From Thermodesulfobacteriota bacterium (GTDB lineage: Bacteria; Desulfobacterota; Desulfomonilia; UBA1062): a stretch of 34,702 bases of DNA. The notes beneath the pieces were generated by a model. It saw nothing but the letters and a program-made list of their open reading frames with translations. It ran no database searches and had not been told where the DNA came from. The first letter of the stretch is position 1; each line of letters opens with the position of its first letter. Shown here piece by piece: positions 1-11,050 of the stretch. The translations under genes were made by a program, and so were the position numbers. Location: positions 1 to 34,702 of the forward strand of contig JALOOZ010000003.1 in the NCBI GenBank assembly GCA_025454155.1. Reading direction: 5' to 3'.

Positions 1-138
1 AAGATAGGGCTTTCCATAAAGGCCATTGACGAAACCCACCACCGGAAGGCAGCCCCGGTACAGGACAAGCCGTCCGACAAGGTGGGCACCAATCTCGGCG
101 ACCTGCTCAAGGGCCTGAGAGAGGGCAAGAAGAGTTAA
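1..138 (+). CDS. rpsA: 30S ribosomal protein S1, C-terminal end (5' truncated by window)
   Basis: Frame 1 reads KIGLSIKAIDETHHRKAAPVQDKPSDKVGTNLGDLLKGLREGKKS*; the 'KIGLSIKAI' end of an S1 domain and the acidic/basic tail are typical of RpsA C-termini; sppA follows. Confidence 0.75.
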   Translation, partial: KIGLSIKAIDETHHRKAAPVQDKPSDKVGTNLGDLLKGLREGKKS

Positions 139-158
139 GGCCCATCATGAAGTGTATG

Positions 159-197
159 AAGGGGGATGCCTCAGTGCCTGGGGTATCCCTCTTTTGT
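159..197 (+). terminator. Rho-independent terminator downstream of rpsA
   Basis: AAGGGGGATGCC ... GGTATCCCTCTT can form about 12 bp (with G-U pairs) followed by TTTTGTTT. Confidence 0.65.
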
Positions 198-216
198 TTC
201 TGCATAGCCGAGTATG

Positions 217-245
217 TGGACAAGCTTTCCGTTCTTCTATATACT
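217..245 (+). promoter_or_regulatory. Putative sigma70 promoter for sppA
   Basis: TGGACA - N17 - TATACT, about 55 bp upstream of the sppA ATG and after the rpsA terminator. Confidence 0.5.
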
Positions 246-301
246 CACGGGCAGGTGAGGCGTTGCCGCCCAAGATACCGCAATCCCGGAGATCAAAGCC
301 C

Positions 302-1177
302 ATGAAAAGAAAGACCAAGTGGATACTCTTTATCCTGGTTGCACTGATGGGCGTCGGGTGGGGTTTCGAAGCGATGAGGACGGTGTTGAAGCCGGCGGTG
401 GGCATCCTGGAGATAGAGGGTGCGATCACGGAATCCCTGCCCTATCTCGAGACCATCAGGCAGTTCGAAGATGACGAGAAGATAAAGGCCGTCATCGTCC
501 GGCTCGACAGCCCAGGGGGGAAGGTCGGTCCTTCCCAGGAGGTCTACAGCGCCCTTCTTCGGCTGAAAAAGAAGAAGCCGCTTCTGGCATCCTTCGGATC
601 ACTCGGCGCATCCGGGGCTTATTATATCGCCTGCTCCGCAGACACCATATATGCCCTGCCGGGCACTCTGACCGGCAGCATCGGGGTGATCATGGAGTTC
701 TTCGACGCCAGCGAGGGTCTGAAGAGGATCGGGGTGACCCCGAACAGCATCACGGCAGGGACACTGAAGGACGCCGGATCACCCTTCAGGCCCATGTCAG
801 AGAGAGAGAGGGTCTACTTCAAGGTCCTGGTGGACGATGTCCACAGCCAGTTCATCGAGGCCGTCTCAGCCGGGAGAGGGCTGAAGATCGACGTGGTCAG
901 ACAACTGGCCGACGGCAGGGTTTTCACGGGAAGGCAGGCCAAGGCGGCCGGTCTTGTCGACCGGCTCGGTGGTCTGGATGACGCCGTGAAGGATGCAGGG
1001 AAGAGGGCGCATATCGAAGGGGAACCCCGCATCGTCCGATCCGAGGGCGCAGGGGGCATCTGGGATTCCATCAGAAGATTGATCCCATGGAATACCCCAC
1101 CTTTCCCTTTCAGGGGAGACCCTTCCGAGGGTCTGGGAATGGGGCGGCAGTTCCGCCTCGATTACAGCATTCAATAA
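302..1177 (+). CDS. sppA: Signal peptide peptidase SppA (S49 family)
   Basis: MKRKTKWILFILVALMGVGWGF (TM/signal) ... VIVRLDSPGGKVGPSQEVY ... LGASGAYYIACSAD ... GSIGVIMEFF. The ORF track starts at 152; ATG at 302 gives a proper N-terminus. Confidence 0.92.
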   Translation: MKRKTKWILFILVALMGVGWGFEAMRTVLKPAVGILEIEGAITESLPYLETIRQFEDDEKIKAVIVRLDSPGGKVGPSQEVYSALLRLKKKKPLLASFGSLGASGAYYIACSADTIYALPGTLTGSIGVIMEFFDASEGLKRIGVTPNSITAGTLKDAGSPFRPMSERERVYFKVLVDDVHSQFIEAVSAGRGLKIDVVRQLADGRVFTGRQAKAAGLVDRLGGLDDAVKDAGKRAHIEGEPRIVRSEGAGGIWDSIRRLIPWNTPPFPFRGDPSEGLGMGRQFRLDYSIQ

Positions 1178-2656
<1,479 letters not shown>

Positions 2657-2663
2657 AACCCAG

Positions 2664-5600
2664 ATGGGATTCGTCCATCTCCACTGTCATACCCAGTACA
2701 GCCTTCTCGACGGGGCCATCCGCGTCGACGACCTCATCAAGGCCACCAAGGGATTCGGCCAGGAAGCCGTAGCCATGACGGATCACGGCGTCATGTACGG
2801 TGCCGTGGAATTCTACGACAAGGCCATCAAGGCAGGCATCAAACCCATTATCGGCTGCGAGATCTACATCGCGCCCACGGACATGGAGAGCCGGGAAAAC
2901 ATACCGGGACTGCCCAGGCACTACCACCTCATCCTGCTCGCCAGGGACAACGAGGGGTATGCCAACCTCATGAAACTCACCTCACTGGCTCACATCAGGG
3001 GCTTCTACTACAGGCCCCGGGTGGACAGGCGGGTGCTTGCCGAGTACGGCAAAGGCCTCATAGGCCTCTCTGCATGCCTTCAGGGGGAGATCCCCCACTG
3101 GCTGCTTCGGGGGGATGAGGGAAGGGCGCGGGAAGCCCTGGACTTCTACCGGACCACCTTCGGAGATGCCTTCTATCTGGAGATCCAGCATAACGGCCTG
3201 CCCGACCAGGACCAGGTCAATCCGCTCATCGTCGACATGGCACGGCGGACCGGGACACCGGTGGTTGCAACCAACGACTGCCACTACCTGAAGCGCGGAG
3301 ATGCCAAGGCGCACGAGGTGCTCCTGTGCATCCAGACCCAGAATACCATCCACGACAAGGGACGCATGACCTTCGAGAGCGACCAGCTCTACCTCAAGGG
3401 CCCCGATGAAATGGCAAGGGATTTCCAGTGGATTCCCGAAGCAGTGGATGCCTCCGGGGAGATAGCCGCCCTGTGCAATGTGAAGATACCCAAGGACATT
3501 CACTGTTTCCCGGTCTATCCCACCGGGGGTGACAGGAGCCTGGAGGAAATCATCCAGGAAAAGGCCTGGGAAGGGCTCAGGACGAGGATGGGGGGCGTCA
3601 TCCCCGAGGACTATGAAAAAAGGCTCGCGGAAGAGCTCGAGATCATCAAGTCCATGGGATTCTCAGGCTATTTTCTCATAGTTGCAGACTACATACAGTA
3701 TGCCAAGGACCATAAGATCCCGGTGGGACCCGGCCGGGGGAGCGCCGCCGGCTCTCTGGTGGCCTATGGCCTGAGGATCACCGACATCGATCCCATCCAG
3801 TGGAATCTCTTGTTCGAACGATTCCTCAACCCCGAACGCAGGAGCATGCCCGATATCGATGTGGACTTCTGCCAGATCCGACGTGAAGAGGTCATCGAGT
3901 ATGTCAAGAACCGCTACGGCCCCGAATATGTGAGCCAGATCACCACGTTCGGCAACATGAAGGCCAAGGCGGTGGTCAGGGACGTGGGAAGGGTCCTGGG
4001 GATGAGCTATGCCGATGTGGACAGGATCGCCAAGCTCATCCCGAACGACCTCAATATAACCCTCGAGCAGGCGATCAAGGCGGAGCCGAGACTGAAGGAT
4101 CTCATGGAGGGCGACCCCTCGGTGTCCCAGCTCATGGAGATAGCCGGGGCACTGGAAGGTCTGAGCAGGCATGCCTCGGTCCATGCGGGCGGGGTCATCA
4201 TATCCGACCACCGGCCGCTCACCGACCATATCCCGGTGTATGTGGACAAAAAGGGCATGTACATAAGCCAGTACGACATGAAGCGCATCGAGCGTGTGGG
4301 CCTCATCAAGTTCGATATCCTGGGGCTCAAGACGCTCACCGTCATCGCAAAGGCCATCGAGTACCTGAATTCCCACGGGATCGATCTTGATATCACAGCC
4401 ATCCCTCTGAACGACAGGCTCACCTACCAGCTCATAAGCGACGGAGAGACGAACAGCGTGTTCCAGCTGGAGAGCCCAGGCATGAAGAACTCGCTCAGGC
4501 AGCTCAAGCCCGAGAAGTTCGAGGACATCATCGCGGCCGTCGCGCTGTACCGGCCGGGTCCCATGGATCTCATCCCCTCTTATGTGGACCGCAGGCACGG
4601 CAGACAGGCCATCGACTACCCCCATCCGCTCCTGGAGAAGATACTGAAGGAGACCTACGGCATCATCGTCTACCAGGAGCAGGTCATGCAGATCGCCCAG
4701 GAGATGGCAGGTTACTCGCTGGGCAAGGCGGACCTCCTCAGACGGGCCATGGGAAAGAAGATCCGCGAGGAGATGACCACCCAGCGGGAGATTTTCATGA
4801 CAGGGGCCGTCGAGCGGGGGGTGGACAGCGACAAGGCCGGCGAGATCTTCGATCTCATGGAGAAGTTCGCGGACTATGGCTTCAACAAGTCCCATGCCGC
4901 GGCCTACGCCCTGGTCGCCTACCAGACCGCGTATCTGAAGGCCCACCACTTCAAGGAATTCATGGCCGCGAACCTGACGCTGGACCTGAACAACACGGAC
5001 AAGGTCTCCCAGCACATCGCCGAGTGCCGGAAGAAGGGTGTGGCGGTCCTCAGTCCTGACATCAATGAGAGCAGTTTCGAATTCGTGGTCACGCATGAAG
5101 GCATCCGGTTCGGTCTGGGTGCCATCAAGAACGTGGGAAGGAATGCAGTGGAGGCCATCCTCGAGGAGCGCCTCAGGAGCGGACCCTACAAGGACATCGC
5201 CTCGTTCCTGGACAGGATAGCCCTGGCACGGGTGAACCGTCGTGTCGTGGAGTCCCTCATCAAGGCGGGGGCCTTCGACAGGCTGCATCCGAACCGCAGG
5301 TCCATGTTCGACGTCCTGGACACACTCCTCGACCAGGCCCAGCGTTCTGCACGCACCAGGAACGATGCCCAGGGAACCCTGTTCAGCCTGGAGGAGTTCG
5401 CCTCGGAAGACATCAGGAAGCCCCTGATGCTGCCGGATATCCCCGACTGGCCGGAGACCGAACGTCTCAAGATGGAGAAGGAGGGCATGGGTTTCTACCT
5501 TTCGGGGCATCCGTTGAACAAGTATGCGGAGCTCATGGACAAGTACGCCACGGCAACCACCCTGAGCCTGAAGGATGCACCATCACCCCTGCTGCTGGCC

Positions 5601-6101
5601 GGGATCCTGACCGGGGTCAACATCACCAGGACCAAGAGGGGGGAAGCCATGGCCCGGGGGATACTGGAGGATCTCGATGGATCGGTGCAGGTTGTATTCT
5701 TCCCGCAGGCCTACAGCAGGCACCAGGCACTGATAGCCTCGGACGATCCCGTGATCATCAGGGCCCGCCTCAAGGGCGACGAGGAAAATGGGGCCTCCGA
5801 GGCCGAGACGGCAATTCCCGAGCTCATTGCAGAAGAGGTGTGGCCCCTGGATGGCGCGGATATGGTGCTGGCGAAGCGGGTCATTGTACGGGTGCCTGTT
5901 ACGCTCAGGCCGGACAAGGTGAAATCACTCAAGGAAACTGTCATGAACTGCAGGGGGACATGCTCGCTCTGCTTCGAGGTGGAGACGGATGAGGCCCTTG
6001 TCAATATCGATGCAGGCAAGGATTACATGGTTTCACCGGTGAGGGATTTCCTGTTGCAGCTCACCGAGATCGTGGGACCGAAGGGGGTGGATCTCCAGTG
6101 A
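2664..6101 (+). CDS. dnaE: DNA polymerase III subunit alpha
   Basis: PHP domain FVHLHCHTQYSLLDGAI, MTDHGVMYG; GPGRGSAAGSLVAYGL; PDIDVDFCQIRREEVIEYV; FNKSHAAAYALVAYQTAYLKAH. Confidence 0.97.
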   Translation: MGFVHLHCHTQYSLLDGAIRVDDLIKATKGFGQEAVAMTDHGVMYGAVEFYDKAIKAGIKPIIGCEIYIAPTDMESRENIPGLPRHYHLILLARDNEGYANLMKLTSLAHIRGFYYRPRVDRRVLAEYGKGLIGLSACLQGEIPHWLLRGDEGRAREALDFYRTTFGDAFYLEIQHNGLPDQDQVNPLIVDMARRTGTPVVATNDCHYLKRGDAKAHEVLLCIQTQNTIHDKGRMTFESDQLYLKGPDEMARDFQWIPEAVDASGEIAALCNVKIPKDIHCFPVYPTGGDRSLEEIIQEKAWEGLRTRMGGVIPEDYEKRLAEELEIIKSMGFSGYFLIVADYIQYAKDHKIPVGPGRGSAAGSLVAYGLRITDIDPIQWNLLFERFLNPERRSMPDIDVDFCQIRREEVIEYVKNRYGPEYVSQITTFGNMKAKAVVRDVGRVLGMSYADVDRIAKLIPNDLNITLEQAIKAEPRLKDLMEGDPSVSQLMEIAGALEGLSRHASVHAGGVIISDHRPLTDHIPVYVDKKGMYISQYDMKRIERVGLIKFDILGLKTLTVIAKAIEYLNSHGIDLDITAIPLNDRLTYQLISDGETNSVFQLESPGMKNSLRQLKPEKFEDIIAAVALYRPGPMDLIPSYVDRRHGRQAIDYPHPLLEKILKETYGIIVYQEQVMQIAQEMAGYSLGKADLLRRAMGKKIREEMTTQREIFMTGAVERGVDSDKAGEIFDLMEKFADYGFNKSHAAAYALVAYQTAYLKAHHFKEFMAANLTLDLNNTDKVSQHIAECRKKGVAVLSPDINESSFEFVVTHEGIRFGLGAIKNVGRNAVEAILEERLRSGPYKDIASFLDRIALARVNRRVVESLIKAGAFDRLHPNRRSMFDVLDTLLDQAQRSARTRNDAQGTLFSLEEFASEDIRKPLMLPDIPDWPETERLKMEKEGMGFYLSGHPLNKYAELMDKYATATTLSLKDAPSPLLLAGILTGVNITRTKRGEAMARGILEDLDGSVQVVFFPQAYSRHQALIASDDPVIIRARLKGDEENGASEAETAIPELIAEEVWPLDGADMVLAKRVIVRVPVTLRPDKVKSLKETVMNCRGTCSLCFEVETDEALVNIDAGKDYMVSPVRDFLLQLTEIVGPKGVDLQ

Positions 6102-7030
6102 AGTCCAAGGAAAAATTCACGGACATAGACAAGGCCCTCAGGGAACTCCAGGAGACCATCTCTAGGCTCAAGGGCATCGATACGGCGGAGATCGAGCGCA
6201 AGGTGGAGGTCTTCCGGAAAGACCTCTATGAGGGTATCTCGCGATGGGGGAGTGTGGAGCTGTCGCGTCACGCCGATCGTCCGGGTATTGACGACTTCAT
6301 CCGGGGGGTCCTGACGGATTTCAACGAGCTCAAGGGCGATCGTATCTATGAGGACGATCCTGCCGTGCTCGGAGGCCTGGCCTTCCTGGACGATATCCCG
6401 GTCATGGTGGTGGGACATAAAAAGCGTTCCGGGGGGAAGAAGGACTACATCCGGTATCATTACGGTATGGCCAGCCCCTCCGGTCACTACAAGGCCATGA
6501 GGCTTTACCGGCTTGCCGAGAAGTTCCAGAGGCCCATCATCACCTTCGTGGACACCCCGGGGGCATACCCGGTACCCGAGGCCGAAGATAGGGGCCAGGC
6601 CTTTTCCATTGCCCAGTGCATCCAGACCATAGCCGGCGTGCGTACACCGGTGGTGGCCTGCATCATCGGTGAGGCCGGCTCCGGCGGGGCGCTGGCTCTC
6701 GGTTACGGCGACCGCATCATCATGCTGGAGAATGCATTCTACAGTGCCATTAGCCCGGAAGGCTTCTCTTCCATCATCTTCAAGGACCCGACCCAGAAGG
6801 AGAAGGCGGCTGAGACCCTGAGAGGAAGCGGCAGGGATCTATATGCGGCCGGGCTCGTGGATTATCTCGTCAAGGAGCCCGTGGGAGGGGCTCACAACTC
6901 CCCGGGTCATGTCATCGAGGAGGTTGCCGGGGCCGTGCGTAGGTATGTGCATGAACTCGTAAAGATCCCCATGGATGAGATCATGCAGAAAAGGGCCGCC
7001 TTCATTCAGCGCCTCATCCCCACGAGCTGA
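6098..7030 (+). CDS. accA: Acetyl-CoA carboxylase carboxyltransferase subunit alpha
   Basis: FVDTPGAYPVPEAEDRGQAFSIAQCI, IIGEAGSGGALALGYGDRIIMLENAFYSAISPEG; GTG start overlaps the dnaE stop (GTGA). Confidence 0.96.
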   Translation: MKSKEKFTDIDKALRELQETISRLKGIDTAEIERKVEVFRKDLYEGISRWGSVELSRHADRPGIDDFIRGVLTDFNELKGDRIYEDDPAVLGGLAFLDDIPVMVVGHKKRSGGKKDYIRYHYGMASPSGHYKAMRLYRLAEKFQRPIITFVDTPGAYPVPEAEDRGQAFSIAQCIQTIAGVRTPVVACIIGEAGSGGALALGYGDRIIMLENAFYSAISPEGFSSIIFKDPTQKEKAAETLRGSGRDLYAAGLVDYLVKEPVGGAHNSPGHVIEEVAGAVRRYVHELVKIPMDEIMQKRAAFIQRLIPTS

Positions 7031-7152
7031 CCGCATGGATCATTTTTCCCGCTGGAGGGGAAGTTTGTTCCTGCTCATGATCTGCCCGCCTGTTTGGGGC
7101 ATGGCGGCGGGCGATGGCATCTTCCTTGCTTGTGAAGGATCGGGAGGCACAT

Positions 7153-7578
7153 ATGAAGATTGATCCGAACAAGATCATAGGCTCGGTGGTACCCGGTGCG
7201 GTCAGGCCGTCAGCCGGTGCGGGGGGGGCTTTCGAGGATGTCCTCAAGGGCGTGGAGACAGGGGCAGTGGCCAAGCCGGTCAATATCCAGACGCCTTTCC
7301 AGCAGTTCTCGGTCAGTCCTGTGAAGCTCAGCGCAGTAGGCGCCGGCGAGGAGGCCCTGGAACTCCTGGAGCGCTATTCCCGGGCCGTGAGTGACCCGCA
7401 GGTGAGTCTGAAAGGACTTGCGCCCATGGTGGAAGAGCTTGAATCAATGAGAATCAGGGTGGAAGACGCCGCGTCTTTCATCTCCGATGACGACCCGCTC
7501 AAGGGGATCATGAAGGAACTTTCCTCCTCGCTCTACGGGGAGATTCTCAGGTTCCGGAGGGGTGACCTGATCGGCTGA
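7153..7578 (+). CDS. Conserved-looking small protein of unknown function
   Basis: ORF with upstream GGGAGGC; MKIDPNKIIGSVVPGAVRPSAG...LKGIMKELSSSLYGEILRFRRGDLIG; one base separates its stop from the pilD start. Confidence 0.7.
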   Translation: MKIDPNKIIGSVVPGAVRPSAGAGGAFEDVLKGVETGAVAKPVNIQTPFQQFSVSPVKLSAVGAGEEALELLERYSRAVSDPQVSLKGLAPMVEELESMRIRVEDAASFISDDDPLKGIMKELSSSLYGEILRFRRGDLIG

Positions 7579-7579
7579 T

Positions 7580-8344
7580 ATGGTATTCCTCGCTGCGGTT
7601 CTCGGCCTTTTTATCGGAAGCTTCCTCAATGTCTGCATCTACAGGATTCCCCGTGGGGAGTCCATCATCTGGCCCGGCTCGCGCTGTACGAAGTGCGGCA
7701 CTCCGGTAAAGGCCCGGGACAACATACCTGTCATAAGCTATCTCGTCCTCGGGGGGAAGTGCCGATTCTGCGCTGAGCCCATAGCGGTGCGGTACCCCGT
7801 TGTGGAGCTGCTCAGCGCCCTGCTGGCCGTGAGCCTCCTGTACCGTTTCGGACCGACCCCGGCCTTCGCGGTATACTATGCATGGGCATGTGTCCTGCTC
7901 GTCATCACCTTCATCGACCTGGACTTCCAGGTCATTCCCGACAGGTTCTCGCTCGGGGGGATCGTCGTGGGGCTGCCTCTCGTATATTTCCTGCCCGTGA
8001 CCTACCGGGATGCCCTCATGGGCCTTGTCCTCGGTGGGGGCATGCTCATGGCCATCATCTACGGCTATTACTTCCTGACGAAGAAGGAGGGCATGGGTGG
8101 CGGCGATGTGAAGCTGCTGGCCATGATCGGCGTCTTCACGGGCTGGCAGGGGGTCCTCTTCACGGTGTTCGCCTCGTCGCTCATCGGTACGCTCATTGGC
8201 CTCCCCTGGGTACTCCTGAAGAAAGGACCAGAGGGAACACTGAAGGCGGCCATCCCCTTCGGACCCTTTCTGGCCCTTGGCGCACTGATCTATGTGTTCT
8301 GGGGTCAGCTCCTCATCGGGTGGTACTTCGGGTTCCTCGGCTGA
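7580..8344 (+). CDS. pilD: Prepilin peptidase / type IV leader peptidase (A24 family)
   Basis: GLFIGSFLNVCIYRIPRGESIIWPGSRCTKCGTPVKARDNIPVISYLVLGGKCRFC; TFIDLDFQVIPD; GMGGGDVKLLAMIG. Confidence 0.95.
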   Translation: MVFLAAVLGLFIGSFLNVCIYRIPRGESIIWPGSRCTKCGTPVKARDNIPVISYLVLGGKCRFCAEPIAVRYPVVELLSALLAVSLLYRFGPTPAFAVYYAWACVLLVITFIDLDFQVIPDRFSLGGIVVGLPLVYFLPVTYRDALMGLVLGGGMLMAIIYGYYFLTKKEGMGGGDVKLLAMIGVFTGWQGVLFTVFASSLIGTLIGLPWVLLKKGPEGTLKAAIPFGPFLALGALIYVFWGQLLIGWYFGFLG

Positions 8345-8349
8345 GGACC

Positions 8350-8748
8350 TTATTCACCCTGATACGCAACGCATGAAATCTCCACGAGCACGTCCCGCGG
8401 CAGCCTCGACACCTGGACGGTCACGCGGGCGGGTTTGGTCTCCCCGGGGAAGAAGGCTTCATACACCTCGTTCATGACGGCGAAGTCATTCAGATCCTTC
8501 AGGAAGACCTCCGTTCTCACGACGTGGTCCATGGACAGGCCTGCCGCGGCCAGGATTGCGGAGATGTTTCTCAGGACCCGTGTGGCCTGCTCCCTGATTC
8601 CCCCTTCAGCGATGGTGCCCGTGGAGGGGCTCAGGGCTATCTGTCCGGAAACGAAAAAGAAACCGCCGGCGGAAACGGCCTGGGAATAGGGGCCTATGGC
8701 CTTGGGGGCCTCATCGGTATGGACGGCTCTGATCCTGGATTCTGACAT
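8350..8748 (-). CDS. ridA: RidA family protein (reactive intermediate/imine deaminase)
   Basis: APKAIGPYSQAVSAGGFFFVSGQIAL ... RVTVQVSRLPRDVLVEISCVAY; start CAT at 8746-8748 with AAGGAGGG upstream. The longer 8350..9138 ORF is out of family context. Confidence 0.92.
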   Translation of the reverse strand: MSESRIRAVHTDEAPKAIGPYSQAVSAGGFFFVSGQIALSPSTGTIAEGGIREQATRVLRNISAILAAAGLSMDHVVRTEVFLKDLNDFAVMNEVYEAFFPGETKPARVTVQVSRLPRDVLVEISCVAYQGE

Positions 8749-8835
8749 CTTCACCCTCCTTCCTCGCTTCATACGAACGTATTGCTGTACGATGTACCTC
8801 AGATCCACAAGAAAGGGTATAGGCGCATAATAAAA

Positions 8836-8855
8836 ATGAGCGAGCGCTCGTTCTT
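8836..8855. promoter_or_regulatory. Palindromic operator, TetR/AcrR-type
   Basis: ATGAGCGAGCGCTCGTTCTT: perfect CGAGCGCTCG core with mostly symmetrical flanks, in the divergent ridA/oxidoreductase intergenic region. Confidence 0.55.
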
Positions 8856-8920
8856 GTGACTTGCGTTTCCTGGCGCCCTTGATTATGGTGAGGATGATAT
8901 CCGCGATCAAGGAGATTGCC

Positions 8921-10855
8921 ATGCAAAGACTGCCTAACCTTCTCTCGCCCATTGTCATAAAGGGTTTGGAACTGGAGAACCGGGTGGTGATGCCGCCCAT
9001 GGGGACCAACCTGGGGAACAAGGACGCCACCGTCAGCGATGCGCTGCTTGCATACATGAGACGCAGGGCCCAGGCACGCCCGGGTCTCATCATTGCCGAG
9101 ATATCCGCTGTCCACGAATCGGGGGCGCTCATCGACACCGAGCTCGGGATCTACGACGACCGCTTCATTCCCGGGCTGAAGATGCTCTCTGAAACGATCC
9201 ATGCCGGCGGCTCAGGGGCTGCCGTCCAGCTCCACCACGGCGGACGTGAGTGCTTCTTTCTTCTGAACGAGGGAAAGGCCCTGGGTCCATCTGCTGAACC
9301 CTCACTCATCTACGGGATGCCACCCAAGGAGATGACTCTGGACGACATGCGGATGATCCGCGAGTCCTTTGCGGCGGCTGCGGTACGCGCACGCCGGGCG
9401 GGTTTCGACATGGTGGAGATCCATGCGGCCCACGGGTACCTGCTCTGCCAGTTCCTCTCGCCCATAGCCAACAGGCGCCAGGACGAATACGGCGCTTCCA
9501 TGAAGAACCGCGCCCGGTTCGTCGTCGAGGTCATCGAGGAGGTACGCCGGAACGTGGGGGATGATTTTCCCATCTCCCTGCGGTTGTCCGTGGACGAGAG
9601 CATCCGTGGAGGCTATACCCAGGAGGACATGCTGACGGTCGTCCCGGACTTCGTCAAGGCCGGCGCGGATGTCATCCATGCATCACTGGGCACCTACGGG
9701 ACCCCGGGAGGCATCACGAGTGCACCTGCGGAGTTCGACCCCGGATTCAATGCCTTCAGGGCCAGGAAGGTCAAGGAGGTGGTGGATGTCCCGGTCATCA
9801 CGGTGGGTCGGTTCACCGATCCTTCCCTGGCCGACGAGGTCATCCGCCGGGGTGATGCCGACCTCGTGTCCTTCGGCAGGCAGTTCCTGGCCGACCCGGA
9901 ATTCCTACCCAAGGCAAGGGCCGGCAGGTATGAAGACATCCGCACCTGCATCGCCTGCAACCAGGGGTGCATCGAGCGGCTCATGTTCGAGGGGAAAACG
10001 GTGCGCTGCGCCATCAACCCGGAGACCGGCCAGGAGACGATCTATCCCGGGACTCCGGCAGGAACCCCCCGGAAGGTATGGATCGCGGGTGCTGGTCCTT
10101 CCGGTCTGATGGCCGCCCATGAGGCCTCCCGCCTCGGGCATGCGGTCACTGTCTTTGAAAAGGAGGGCGCCGCAGGGGGACAGCTCCTTTTTGCATCCAT
10201 ACCCCCCTTCAAGAAGGTCTATGGCGCCTGGGTCCGGTGGCTCGAGCAGAAGGTCCGCCAGTCCGGGGTGGAGATCCGCACCGGCGTGACGCTGGACGAG
10301 GATGCCCTGGAAAAGGGCAGACCGGATTTCGTCATTGTCGCCACGGGCGGTGAGAAAGTCGTACCCGACATTCCGGGCATCGATCTGCCCCAGGTGCATG
10401 ATGCATGGGAGATTCTCGCGGGGACGGTTCCCCCGGGCCGCGATGTGCTCGTCATCGGGGGCGGGCTCATCGGCATGGAAACTGCTGACTTTCTCTGCCC
10501 AAGGGTGAAGACCCTCACCGTGGTGGAGGCCCTGAAACGCTCGCCGGTCTCAAAGCTCACCTCGCACGGATACATGCTCCACCGAAGGCTGAAAGACGGG
10601 GGATGCGCCCTGATCCTCGGCGGCTCGGTCGCCAGGATCGAGACGGATTCCGTGTCAGTCATGGTCAAAGGCGAGGAGCGCCGCCTTTCCCCGGTTGACC
10701 AGGTGGTCGTGGCGGTGGGACTGTCACCGAGGAGGGAGCTCAAGGCCATCTGTGAAAGGTTGAGCATCCCCCATACCCTGGCAGGTGACGCCGTATCGCC
10801 GAGGAGGATCATCGAAGCCACCGAAGAGGGTGCCAAGGCAGCCTGGGGGATATGA
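8921..10855 (+). CDS. NADH:flavin oxidoreductase / 2,4-dienoyl-CoA reductase-like (OYE barrel + Fe-S + FAD/NAD domains)
   Basis: MQRLPNLLSPIVIKGLELENRVVMPPMGTNL; HAAHGYLLCQFLSPIANRRQDEYG; CIACNQGCIERL(x7)C cluster motif; GAGPSGLMAAHEASRLGHAVTVFEKEGAAGGQL. ATG 8921 preceded by AAGGAG. Confidence 0.93.
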   Translation: MQRLPNLLSPIVIKGLELENRVVMPPMGTNLGNKDATVSDALLAYMRRRAQARPGLIIAEISAVHESGALIDTELGIYDDRFIPGLKMLSETIHAGGSGAAVQLHHGGRECFFLLNEGKALGPSAEPSLIYGMPPKEMTLDDMRMIRESFAAAAVRARRAGFDMVEIHAAHGYLLCQFLSPIANRRQDEYGASMKNRARFVVEVIEEVRRNVGDDFPISLRLSVDESIRGGYTQEDMLTVVPDFVKAGADVIHASLGTYGTPGGITSAPAEFDPGFNAFRARKVKEVVDVPVITVGRFTDPSLADEVIRRGDADLVSFGRQFLADPEFLPKARAGRYEDIRTCIACNQGCIERLMFEGKTVRCAINPETGQETIYPGTPAGTPRKVWIAGAGPSGLMAAHEASRLGHAVTVFEKEGAAGGQLLFASIPPFKKVYGAWVRWLEQKVRQSGVEIRTGVTLDEDALEKGRPDFVIVATGGEKVVPDIPGIDLPQVHDAWEILAGTVPPGRDVLVIGGGLIGMETADFLCPRVKTLTVVEALKRSPVSKLTSHGYMLHRRLKDGGCALILGGSVARIETDSVSVMVKGEERRLSPVDQVVVAVGLSPRRELKAICERLSIPHTLAGDAVSPRRIIEATEEGAKAAWGI

Positions 10856-10934
10856 GGCAACGGTGACCGTATGTCCCGCGGACATGGTACGGAATGACAT
10901 GGAGGATTCAGAAGCCCTGTCCACTGCATGCACA

Positions 10935-10966
10935 GGCGGCCCGGTACTCACTGGGCCGCTTTTTTT
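10935..10966 (+). terminator. Rho-independent terminator after the oxidoreductase
   Basis: GCGGCCC GGTACTCACT GGGCCGC followed by TTTTTTT. Confidence 0.85.
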
Positions 10967-11050
10967 GAGTCTTCCTCGTCCATCGAACTTCTGCTAAACT
11001 ACATGGGCTATCCGTGTAGAGAGCCCGGGTGCTACAAAGGAGCAGCCCAG

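Noticed and set aside
3663-5510. 615-aa minus-strand ORF opposite dnaE
   Set aside because: Shadow of the dnaE codons; no domain recognised and no independent start context.
7084-7112. GCCCGCC...GGCGGGC hairpin after accA considered as a terminator
   Set aside because: Stem is perfect (7 bp) but the loop is long and no T tract follows.
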